64,000 nucleotides of DNA from Streptomyces polyasparticus (GTDB lineage Bacteria; Actinomycetota; Actinomycetes; Streptomycetales; Streptomycetaceae): contig NZ_JACTVJ010000028.1 of the NCBI RefSeq assembly GCF_014493765.1, positions 1 to 64,000 on the forward strand, read 5' to 3'. The translations under genes and the position numbers were made by a program. The notes under the pieces were generated by a model. The model saw nothing but the letters and a program-made list of their open reading frames with translations. It ran no database searches and was not told where the DNA came from. This document shows positions 53,802 through 60,297 of the stretch, piece after piece. Position 1 is the stretch's first letter. Every line of letters starts with the position of its first letter.

Positions 53802-54161
53802 TCAGTCCCATTCCAGGCCGCCGCGCCGCCATACATACGCATAGGCGACGAAGACGGTGAGCACGAAGAGCAACATCTCCACGAGCCCGAAAACACCCAG
53901 GGCGTCGAAGGTGACCGCCCAGGGATAGAGGAAGACGATCTCGATATCGAAGATGATGAAGAGCATCGCCGTCAGGTAGTACTTGATCGGGAAGCGCCCA
54001 CCGCCGGCCGGAGTCGGCGTCGGCTCGATACCGCACTCGTAGGCTTCGAGTTTGGCGCGGTTGTACCGCTTTGGACCGATAAGCGTGGCCATGACCACGG
54101 AGAAGATCGCAAAGCCTGCCGCTAGGGCTCCCAGTACGAGGATGGGCGCATAAGCGTTCAC
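53802..54161 (-). CDS. nuoA: NADH-quinone oxidoreductase subunit A
   Basis: A 119-residue three-helix subunit opening the 14-gene operon. KLEAYECGIEPTPTP is the conserved cysteine loop, and IFDIEIVFLYPWAV is canonical TM2. The GTG at 54161 has GAGGAGCG immediately upstream. The promoter region to the right contains a Rex/Crp-like palindrome. Confidence 0.96.
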   Translation of the reverse strand: MNAYAPILVLGALAAGFAIFSVVMATLIGPKRYNRAKLEAYECGIEPTPTPAGGGRFPIKYYLTAMLFIIFDIEIVFLYPWAVTFDALGVFGLVEMLLFVLTVFVAYAYVWRRGGLEWD

Positions 54162-54214
54162 CGCTCCTCGCTCCTCTCAGTCGACATTGACTGCTTCGGC
54201 GGACGGACCTGCGC

Positions 54215-54230
54215 GGGGCGATAGCGCCCC
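54215..54230 (-). promoter_or_regulatory. leader hairpin of nuoA
   Basis: GGGGCG-ATAG-CGCCCC forms a short stem in the probable 5' untranslated region of the nuo transcript, 54 bases before the GTG start. Confidence 0.4.
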
Positions 54231-54271
54231 GCCCAGTGGGCGCGTGCCCCGACTCACCAAGATCGTGCTTA

Positions 54272-54287
54272 TGTGAGGCAGTTCACA
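54272..54287. promoter_or_regulatory. candidate Rex or Crp operator upstream of nuoA
   Basis: TGTGAGGCAGTTCACA, extended on the right to TTCACAA, has arms TGTGA/TCACA. In Streptomyces the redox repressor Rex binds TTGTGAA-N4-TTCACAA-type sites and is known to control the nuo operon; Crp sites look similar. The site is 111-126 bases before the nuoA start. Confidence 0.55.
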
Positions 54288-54426
54288 AGCCCAACTGCCC
54301 CGCATCCTATGCCTGCCGGTCTGTGATCTGCGACACGGGGTACGACAACGCCTTTGTGATCTCCACCACCTGACGAAGGATCATGAAGTCGGATGAGCGG
54401 TGATCTTCATACGCGAAGCTCCGGAG

Positions 54427-54445
54427 TGATCACCAATGGTGATCA
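54427..54445. promoter_or_regulatory. palindrome TGATCA-N7-TGATCA
   Basis: TGATCACCAATGGTGATCA is a perfect 9-base-arm palindrome around one central base. It also reads as two TGATCA hexamers seven bases apart, which is rare in such GC-rich DNA. A second TGATCA pair lies at 54748. Confidence 0.5.
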
Positions 54446-54452
54446 ATTAGCC

Positions 54453-54468
54453 GGTTACCGCTGGTCAC
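54453..54468. promoter_or_regulatory. GTNACC direct repeat, MtrA-like
   Basis: Minus-strand reading GTGACCAGCGGTAACC gives GTGACC and GTAACC as a direct repeat ten bases apart. MtrA, which controls cell-wall hydrolase genes in actinomycetes, binds similarly spaced GTNAC-type repeats. It lies 430 bases before the NlpC/P60 gene and next to the paired palindrome. Confidence 0.35.
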
Positions 54469-54747
54469 GAGGGTGCGCTCACTATCAAGTGATGGCAGCT
54501 GCAAGCAAATTGGCGCCTCGATCGGCGACCTGATAAGGGCAGCCTTCCCTCGCTCGGGGGATCCTTTTGTACGGGTGCTGACGCGTGCACGCATTCACGA
54601 GCGGTCCGGCGTCCATATCTCGGGCACACGACGGAGACCTGTTCGTGACCTGTGCCACTTCTGTGAGGGCCGGGAACAACCGGGCTTGGCCAACAACTGC
54701 CACCGGTGGTAGGCGCTGGGCAAAACGGGCGTTATTTGGAAAACCCA

Positions 54748-54765
54748 TGATCACAGCGCTGATCA
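54748..54765. promoter_or_regulatory. palindrome TGATCA-N6-TGATCA
   Basis: TGATCA-CAGCGC-TGATCA, a second paired TGATCA site in the same intergenic region, 132 bases before the NlpC/P60 start. Confidence 0.5.
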
Positions 54766-54896
54766 AGGCTGTCCAAATTGCCCGTTACGGCGTCAATAAG
54801 CGTCGACACGCGCGGGATTCGGCTTGATCGGCCACAACTGTGGCGCAGCACACGTTTCTTGAAGGGAACCCTGACACCCTGATAGCGGTTGTTCTC

Positions 54897-55685
54897 ATGT
54901 CCCACACCGCTCACATACCCAGCCACCGGAAGCCCCGCCCGCAGCGCGTCACCAAGCTGCGCGCCGGAGTTGCCGGTGGCGTCCTCAGCACCCTTGCGGT
55001 GGCCGGCACCACTGGCATGGCGAACGCGGCCGAGCCGGTGACCGAGACCATCGAAATGCCCACGCTCACCACCGACCTGGCGACCCAGGTGGCCGCGACG
55101 GCCGACGCCACGCAGCAGGCGGCCGACGCGTACACGCTCCAGGCGGACAAGGACGCGGCCATCGAGGCCGCGGCCAAGGACGCCAAGGAGGCCAAGGAGA
55201 AGGCGAAGGCCAAGGCCGCCGCCGAGAAGAAGGCCGCCGAGCGTGCGGCGAAGGAGCGCGCCGCCCGCGACTCCGAGCGCACCACGCTCTCGACCGCTTC
55301 CGCCTCCACCACCGCCGAGGCCCCCGCCTCCGGTTCGGTCTCCGCGGTCATCTCCTTCCTGAAGGCGCAGCTCGGCGACGCCTACGTCATGGGTGCCACC
55401 GGCCCCAACGCGTGGGACTGCTCCTCCCTGGTGCAGGCCGCGTTCAAGCAGGCCGGCGTGGACCTTCCCCGCGTCTCGCAGGACCAGTCGATGGTCGGCA
55501 CCGAGGTCGGCACGTCCAACCTCCAGGTGGGCGACATCCTTTACTGGGGCGGCAAGGGCTCCGCGTACCACACGGGTGTGTACATCGGTAACGGCCAGTA
55601 CCTGGACGCCGCCAACCCCTCGAAGGGCGTTGTCATCCAGGACCTGTCGGGCTACCCGGCGTCGGGCGCCGTGCGCGTTCTCTGA
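54897..55685 (+). CDS. secreted NlpC/P60 peptidoglycan endopeptidase
   Basis: A 262-residue exported cell-wall hydrolase. Residues 1-44 are a signal peptide (RKPRPQRVTKL, hydrophobic core, TGMANA-AEP). Residues about 60-140 form a long Ala/Lys/Glu-rich coiled coil, as in RipA-type hydrolases. The C-terminal NlpC/P60 (C40) domain has catalytic Cys175 in NAWDCSSLVQAAF and His225 in AYHTGVYIGNG. It should cleave D-Glu/diaminopimelate bonds in stem peptides. ATG at 54897; preceded by a long non-coding region, followed by a terminator. Confidence 0.93.
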   Translation: MSHTAHIPSHRKPRPQRVTKLRAGVAGGVLSTLAVAGTTGMANAAEPVTETIEMPTLTTDLATQVAATADATQQAADAYTLQADKDAAIEAAAKDAKEAKEKAKAKAAAEKKAAERAAKERAARDSERTTLSTASASTTAEAPASGSVSAVISFLKAQLGDAYVMGATGPNAWDCSSLVQAAFKQAGVDLPRVSQDQSMVGTEVGTSNLQVGDILYWGGKGSAYHTGVYIGNGQYLDAANPSKGVVIQDLSGYPASGAVRVL

Positions 55686-55705
55686 CGGTTCGTCCGTACG
55701 TGTGG

Positions 55706-55745
55706 CGAAGGGCCGCTGCTTCCTCGGGGATGCAGCGGCCCTTCG
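55706..55745 (+). terminator. terminator hairpin after the NlpC/P60 gene
   Basis: Perfect 14-base arms CGAAGGGCCGCTGC / GCAGCGGCCCTTCG with a 12-base loop, 20 bases after the stop. Confidence 0.8.
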
Positions 55746-55789
55746 TCGCGTTTCAGGCCGTCTCCGGGCCGTTGTTAGGGTCGGGCGTC

Positions 55790-56128
55790 ATGACGGAGAT
55801 CCTGCACCTCACGGAACGCGCCCTGTGGGACGCGGCTGTCCGTACGGGCTCGTACGAGCAGTCCACCCGCGGCCGCACCCTCGCCGAGGAGGGGTTCATC
55901 CACTGCTCGACGCGTGAGCAGCTGCCGGCCGTGGCGCGGTTCCTGTACGGCGAGGGCCCGCACGAGGGCGAACTCGTCGTCCTGGTCGTCGACTCCGAGC
56001 GCCTGACGGCCCCCGTACGCTTCGAGTCCGCACAGCCCGGCGGGCCCGCCTTCCCGCACGTATACGGCCCGATCCCCACAAATGCGGTCACCGCGCTGGA
56101 GCCGTGGCCGGTCTTGCCGTCAGCGTGA
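55790..56128 (+). CDS. DUF952-family protein
   Basis: A 112-residue soluble protein. ILHLTERALWDAAVRTGSYE at the start and GFIHCSTREQLPAVARFLY then FPHVYGPIPTNAV are the DUF952 signature. Known structures of the family resemble ADP-ribosyltransferase folds, but its role is unknown. ATG at 55790. It converges with, and overlaps by nine bases, the next gene. Confidence 0.9.
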   Translation: MTEILHLTERALWDAAVRTGSYEQSTRGRTLAEEGFIHCSTREQLPAVARFLYGEGPHEGELVVLVVDSERLTAPVRFESAQPGGPAFPHVYGPIPTNAVTALEPWPVLPSA

Positions 56129-56641
56129 CGGTCCGGCCGTCGCCGTCAGGTGGTACGTCGTGTCCACCCAGAAGCCGCGGCCCGTGTCGGCCCTGATCTC
56201 CAGGACGTACTCGCCGGGGGTCAGCGGGGTGAGCGCGCCCCACAGGCCCCAGGTGTGGTGGCGTTCGGTGCCCAGCGTGAACTGGCCGGAGAACTGCGTC
56301 AGTTCCAGCGGACTCCCGTTGAGCCAGGCCTCGGCCCGGGCGATGGGCATCCTCGGCGGTGCCTGGTCGAGCGCGCCGCGTACGGTCTGGATGTTGAACA
56401 CCGGGAAGAACACCGGCCGGTCCGAGGGAATCGCACAGGTGCGGGTGACTTTGCCCCCGTATGTTCCGGCCAGGAACCACAGATCGTCCGGCTGGTCCCA
56501 GGCCGCGTGCTCCCCCGTCTCGTCCCGTACCGGACTCATCTCGTCCGGCGCGGACAGCGCCCACTGCCACCAGCGGCCGGCCAGCGCCCCGCCCACCCGC
56601 GGACCGAGCCGCCAAGAGCCGTCCGGTATCGCCTCGTTCAC
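56120..56641 (-). CDS. protein of unknown function
   Basis: A 173-residue protein I do not recognise. It has no signal peptide or membrane helix. Notable blocks are GGALAGRWWQWALS near the start and FLAGTYGGKVTRTCAIP followed by FFPVFNIQ, then a beta-rich half ending in GRGFWVDTTYHLTATAG, suggesting a small beta-sandwich. The GTG at 56641 gives a reasonable start. It converges with the DUF952 gene. Confidence 0.7.
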   Translation of the reverse strand: MNEAIPDGSWRLGPRVGGALAGRWWQWALSAPDEMSPVRDETGEHAAWDQPDDLWFLAGTYGGKVTRTCAIPSDRPVFFPVFNIQTVRGALDQAPPRMPIARAEAWLNGSPLELTQFSGQFTLGTERHHTWGLWGALTPLTPGEYVLEIRADTGRGFWVDTTYHLTATAGPSR

Positions 56642-56778
56642 GGTCCCACCCCTTGGTCCGCCGGGCCGCAGCTGTACGCGCCCGTTGTGATCAGCGGACC
56701 TTACTGGATGCCCTGGATGCCGCTTCGGCCAGGGCTTTGTCGAGTACCAGCGGGTCTCTGCGCGAGAACCTGCACGGC

Positions 56779-57504
56779 TTACGTGAGGACCACGCAGCCC
56801 CGCCGCTCCAGTTCGGCCAGGACCGGCAGCCCGGGGTCGATTCCGTTCCAGCGGAGATCCAGCTTCTCCAGCGAGGGCAGCCGCACCGGCCAGTCCGGCA
56901 GCCGCGGCCCGAGCCGGTTGCCGCGCAGGTCGATGTGGCGCAGGAGCGGGAGGCCGGCAAGCGCCTCGGGGAGCTCCGTGAACGCGTTCTCGCGCAGGTC
57001 CAGATGGCGCAGCTCGCGGAGCTGGCCGACGGACGGCGGCAGTTGGGCGAGGGCGTTGCCGCGCAGCCAGAGCTCGCGCAGCTTGCCGAGGCGGCCGATC
57101 GAGTCCGGCAGGGAGGTGAGCCGGCCGTGCTGCGCGCGCAGTTCGACCAGCCCGCTCATCGCGCCGATGGCCTCGGGCAGGGCGGCGAGGGGGTTCTCGC
57201 CGACGTTGAGGTAGCGCAGCCGTGTCAGCCGCCCCAGCGTCTCCGGGAGCTCCGTGAGGCGGTTGTCGTGCAGATAGAGGCAGTCGCTGAGCCCGGTCAG
57301 GTCCCCGAGTTCACCGGGCACCTCGGTGAGCGCGTTGTGTCCCAGGTCCAGCATGCGCAGCCGGTCCAGCTTTCCGATCCGCGGCGAGAGGTGCGTGAGC
57401 CCGTTGTCCGCGAGGATCAGCACGTCGAGGTCCCTGCGCTGCCAGACCGACTCGGGTACCTCGCCGAGCTGTCGGCGCCACAGGTTCAGTGTGTGCTGCT
57501 GCAC
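56779..57504 (-). CDS. leucine-rich repeat protein
   Basis: A 241-residue protein made almost wholly of about nine 23-residue leucine-rich repeats of the LxxLxLxxNxLTxLPxxIGxLxx type (for example LTEVPGELGDLTG, LTELPETLGRLTR, LTSLPDSIGRLGK), residues about 25-225. No signal peptide, anchor or attached catalytic domain. Such repeats form a curved protein-binding surface. It starts at a GTG at 57504 and lies 108 bases after the MenJ-like gene, with a hairpin between them. Confidence 0.9.
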   Translation of the reverse strand: MQQHTLNLWRRQLGEVPESVWQRRDLDVLILADNGLTHLSPRIGKLDRLRMLDLGHNALTEVPGELGDLTGLSDCLYLHDNRLTELPETLGRLTRLRYLNVGENPLAALPEAIGAMSGLVELRAQHGRLTSLPDSIGRLGKLRELWLRGNALAQLPPSVGQLRELRHLDLRENAFTELPEALAGLPLLRHIDLRGNRLGPRLPDWPVRLPSLEKLDLRWNGIDPGLPVLAELERRGCVVLT

Positions 57505-57538
57505 GGATGCCCTCTCTCGCAGCGGAAGCGAACTGGAC

Positions 57539-57565
57539 AGGCCCCCGCTCCGAAAGCGGGGGCCT
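57539..57565 (-). terminator. hairpin between the MenJ-like and LRR genes
   Basis: AGGCCCCCGCT / AGCGGGGGCCT arms, 11 bases each, with a 5-base loop. On the minus strand it lies 48 bases after the MenJ-like stop. Next to it the unit GCCTGAAAAAGCGGG is repeated in tandem (57562-57592). Confidence 0.7.
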
Positions 57566-57612
57566 GAAAAAGCGGGAGCCTGAAAAAGCGGCGCCGGAAT
57601 GCCTGGGCCGGG

Positions 57613-58935
57613 TCAGGCCTTCGGAGCCACCTTCGACAGACCGTTGATGATCCGGTCCATCGCGTCGCCGCCCGACGGGTCCGTCAGGTTCGCGAGCATC
57701 TTGAGCGTGAAGCGCATCAGCATCGGGTGGGTCAGACCGCGCTGGGTCGCGATCTTCATGACCTTCGGGTTGCCGATCAGCTTCACGAACGCGCGGCCAA
57801 GCGTGTAGTAGCCGCCGTAGGTCTCCTTGAGGACCTTCGGGTAGCGCTGCAGGGCCAGTTCGCGCTGGGCCGGGGTCTGGCGGGCGTGGGCCTGCACGAT
57901 GACATCGGCCGCGATCTGGCCCGACTCCATCGCGTACGCGATGCCCTCGCCGTTGAACGGGTTGACCAGACCGCCCGCGTCACCGACGAGCAGCAGGCCC
58001 TTGGTGTAGTGCGGCTGGCGGTTGAAGGCCATCGGGAGTGCGGCGCCGCGGATCGGCATCGTCATGTTCTCGGGCGTGTAGCCCCAGTCCTCGGGCATCG
58101 AGGCGCACCAGGCCTTGAGCACCTCGCGCCAGTCCAGCTCGCGGAAGGCCTTCGAGGAGTTGAGGATGCCGAGGCCGACGTTGGACGTGCCGTCGCCCAT
58201 GCCGAAGATCCAGCCGTAGCCGGGAAGGAGCCGGTCCTCGCCCGGGCCGCGCTTGTCCCACAGCTCCAGCCAGGACTCCAGGTAGTCGTCGTCGTGCCGC
58301 GGCGAGGTGAAGTACGTCCGTACGGCGACGCCCATCGGGCGGTCCTCGCGGCGGTGCAGGCCCATCGCGAGGGAGATCCGCGTGGAGTTGCCGTCGGCGG
58401 CGACCACCAGCGGGGCGTGGAAGGTGACTTCCTTCTTCTCCTCGCCGAGCTTGGCGTGCACACCCGTGATGCGGCCGGTGCGGTCGTCGAGGATCGGAGC
58501 GCCGACATTGCAGCGCTCGTACAGGCGCGCGCCCGCCTTCTGCGCCTGGCGCGCCAGCTGCTCGTCGAAGTCGTCGCGCTTGCGGACGAGTCCGTAGTCC
58601 GGATACGAGGCCAGCTCGGGCCAGTCGAGCTGCAGGCGCACACCGCCGCCGATGATGCGCAGGCCCTTGTTGCGCAGCCAGCCGGCCTCTTCGGAGATGT
58701 CGATGCCCATCGACACCAGCTGCTTGGTGGCGCGCGGCGTCAGGCCGTCGCCGCAGACCTTCTCGCGCGGGAACGCGGTCTTCTCCAGGAGCAGGACGTC
58801 GAGTCCGGCCTTCGCCAGGTAGTACGCCGTCGTGGATCCGGCCGGTCCGGCCCCGACGACGATGACATCGGCTGTGTTCTCTGAGAGCGGCTTGGTCAGG
58901 GAGTCGGGTGCGGGCTCGGAGAGGGGCTCGGTCAC
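57613..58935 (-). CDS. geranylgeranyl reductase family flavoprotein (MenJ-like)
   Basis: A 440-residue FAD-dependent reductase. The N-terminal FAD-binding motif VIVVGAGPAGSTTAYYL (about 25-41), the conserved REKVCGDGLTPRA, and the C-terminal FAD block LLVGDAGGLVNPFNGEGIAY define the family. Mycobacterial MenJ of this family saturates a double bond of the menaquinone isoprenoid chain, and the neighbourhood of nuo and menG supports such a role here. The GTG at 58935 follows AGGGGAG. Exact substrate not proven. Confidence 0.9.
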   Translation of the reverse strand: MTEPLSEPAPDSLTKPLSENTADVIVVGAGPAGSTTAYYLAKAGLDVLLLEKTAFPREKVCGDGLTPRATKQLVSMGIDISEEAGWLRNKGLRIIGGGVRLQLDWPELASYPDYGLVRKRDDFDEQLARQAQKAGARLYERCNVGAPILDDRTGRITGVHAKLGEEKKEVTFHAPLVVAADGNSTRISLAMGLHRREDRPMGVAVRTYFTSPRHDDDYLESWLELWDKRGPGEDRLLPGYGWIFGMGDGTSNVGLGILNSSKAFRELDWREVLKAWCASMPEDWGYTPENMTMPIRGAALPMAFNRQPHYTKGLLLVGDAGGLVNPFNGEGIAYAMESGQIAADVIVQAHARQTPAQRELALQRYPKVLKETYGGYYTLGRAFVKLIGNPKVMKIATQRGLTHPMLMRFTLKMLANLTDPSGGDAMDRIINGLSKVAPKA

Positions 58936-59034
58936 GACGGGTTCTCCCCTGGCGTAAAGATTTCGCGTGCTGAAGAGCACTGGACAGGGGCAGTCTATGG
59001 GGGCCGCTTGATCACGAATCGGAGGGCCGCCCGC

Positions 59035-59562
59035 ATGACACGACCCACACCCAGCTCGCTCGTGCCGCTGCCCGCCGACCGGCTGCGGGTCCCGACCGAG
59101 GAGGACGCGTATGTCTGGCACCGGGTGTTCGACGACCCCGAGGTGATGGAGTTCCACGGCGGGAAGTCCGCCGAGGTGTCCGTGTACGAGGAGCTCACGG
59201 CCCGCCAGCGCCGCCACGACGCCGAACTGGGCTTCTGTCTCTGGACGATCCTCGACGAGGACGGCGCCGTGGCAGGCTTCACGGGCGCGCAGCCCTGGCC
59301 GCGCCCGCAGTGGGGCCCGGTCGGCGCCATCGAGATCGGCTGGCGTCTGGGCCGGGACGCGTGGGGCAAGGGCCTGGCGACGGGCGCGGCGCTCACCACC
59401 CTGGAGCGGGTGCGGGCGGCCGGTGTACCGGAGGTGGTCGCGATGGTCGCCACCGACAACCGCCGTTCGGTCGCCGTCTGCGAGCGGCTCGGGATGGAGC
59501 TTGCCGAGGAGTACGTGACGCCCGCGGGCAAGCGGGGGCGCCGCTACAGCCTGGCGCTCTGA
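59035..59562 (+). CDS. GNAT-family N-acetyltransferase
   Basis: A 175-residue acyl-CoA-dependent transferase (RimJ/RimL-like subgroup). EIGWRLGRDAWGKGLATGAA supplies the acetyl-CoA pyrophosphate-binding loop, and NRRSVAVCERLGMELAEEY is the conserved C-terminal helix. The substrate is unknown. I use the ATG at 59035 with GGAGGG upstream; a TTG at 59008 is in frame. Confidence 0.9.
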   Translation: MTRPTPSSLVPLPADRLRVPTEEDAYVWHRVFDDPEVMEFHGGKSAEVSVYEELTARQRRHDAELGFCLWTILDEDGAVAGFTGAQPWPRPQWGPVGAIEIGWRLGRDAWGKGLATGAALTTLERVRAAGVPEVVAMVATDNRRSVAVCERLGMELAEEYVTPAGKRGRRYSLAL

Positions 59563-59627
59563 GCCTCCGCGCCGACCGGTCTGCTGCCTTCCGGTCGGGC
59601 TCCCGGCCGTTTACCCTTCCGGTAGGT

Positions 59628-59793
59628 CCTGCCTTCGCCTTCCCGTCGTCGCCCGTAGGGCGGCTCGGCGGCGTCTGGTGCGTGCGATCGCAAGGCGCCG
59701 GAAGGACTTAGTAGCGGAGCTACTCAGGCCTTTCGGCAACGCAGCGAGCGTGCGTGCCAGACGCCGCCGAGCAGGCGGGAAGGCGAAGGCAGG
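59628..59793. repeat. 166-base nested palindromic element
   Basis: Outer arms CCTGCCTTCGCCTTCCCG (59628-59645) and its complement (59776-59793) pair over 18 bases. Inner arms GCTCGGCGGCGTCTGG (59663-59678) and complement (59757-59772) pair over 16. Inside lies a hairpin: GCCGGAAGG pairs with CCTTTCGGC, topped by GTAGC-GGA-GCTAC (59711-59723). It fills the gap between the GNAT and PASTA genes. It could be a mobile palindrome, a structured RNA or a terminator. Confidence 0.8.
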
Positions 59794-59807
59794 GCCTTCG
59801 GCTGGGG

Positions 59808-60155
59808 GTGACGGCTTTGCGCAGAAAACCCGAAGTGACCGTCCCGAAGTTCGTCGGGCAGATGGCCATGGACGTACGTGAACAGGCGGCGCTCGCCGGC
59901 CTGTTGGTCGAGGCGCCGCAGGAGCCCGCCTTCCCGTTCATGGTGACCGATTACGTCGTACGCCAGTTCCCCGAGCCGGGCGCGCAGGTGCCGTTCGGTG
60001 CCATCGTCACGCTGTGGTTCGACTTCGGACCGGACGAGGGCGAGGGCGGCAGCGGGGTCCGCGAGCCCCGCACACCGCGCCCGCCGCACGGCGGGATGCA
60101 GCGGGAGCTGGACGAGCCCGACGGCAGTGGGGAGTGGATCCTGCCCGTGCGATGA
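59808..60155 (+). CDS. small PASTA-domain protein
   Basis: About 115 residues with a single PASTA domain (about 10-70): VTVPKFVGQMAMDVREQAAL, then LVVEAP-like GLLVEAPQE and the closing QFPEPGAQVPFGAIVTLWF. PASTA domains usually bind uncrosslinked peptidoglycan at the end of kinases and penicillin-binding proteins, but this protein has no visible signal peptide or membrane helix. The C-terminal 45 residues are Pro/Gly/Glu-rich. The start is uncertain: a GTG at 59808 or a TTG at 59816-59818 region. Confidence 0.75.
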   Translation: MTALRRKPEVTVPKFVGQMAMDVREQAALAGLLVEAPQEPAFPFMVTDYVVRQFPEPGAQVPFGAIVTLWFDFGPDEGEGGSGVREPRTPRPPHGGMQRELDEPDGSGEWILPVR

Positions 60156-60167
60156 GCTGCGGAGGAC

Positions 60168-60195
60168 GCCGCCCGGCAGACAACTGCCGGGCGGC
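60168..60195 (+). terminator. terminator hairpin after the PASTA gene
   Basis: Perfect 12-base arms GCCGCCCGGCAG / CTGCCGGGCGGC with an ACAA loop, 13 bases after the stop. Confidence 0.75.
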
Positions 60196-60235
60196 GGGCC
60201 TCGGTTCGCGCGGTCGCCAGGAGTCAGGTGCCTGG

Positions 60236-60293
60236 TGCCGGATGCCGGATGCGGATGCGGATGCGGATGCCGGATGCCGGATGCCGGATGCCA
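60236..60293. repeat. GCCGGAT/GCGGAT tandem repeat
   Basis: About eight units in a row mixing the 7-base GCCGGAT and 6-base GCGGAT, ending four bases before the stop codon of the zinc-ribbon gene on the minus strand. The array looks prone to slippage. Confidence 0.8.
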
Positions 60294-60297
60294 GACA

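Larger units (their letters stand above)
54162..54896. other. 735-base divergent regulatory region between nuoA and the NlpC/P60 gene
   Basis: No convincing coding frame lies here. It is AT-richer than its surroundings and holds a nuoA leader hairpin, a TGTGA-N6-TCACA operator, two paired TGATCA palindromes, a GTNACC direct repeat and a small TCACT/AGTGA hairpin (54479-54492). The stretch right of 54490 could be a long leader of the NlpC/P60 transcript; I do not recognise a known riboswitch in it. Confidence 0.6.

Noticed and set aside
54485-54827. Short frames of 79-93 codons in the nuoA/NlpC intergenic region
   Set aside because: No similarity, no ribosome binding site and unlike the coding bias of neighbours; the region looks regulatory.
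54490-54896. Possible ydaO (c-di-AMP) riboswitch before the NlpC/P60 gene
   Set aside because: The gene family suggests it, but I do not find the conserved GGGTGAAT and GTCAGCTAACC-type core, only scattered weak resemblances.
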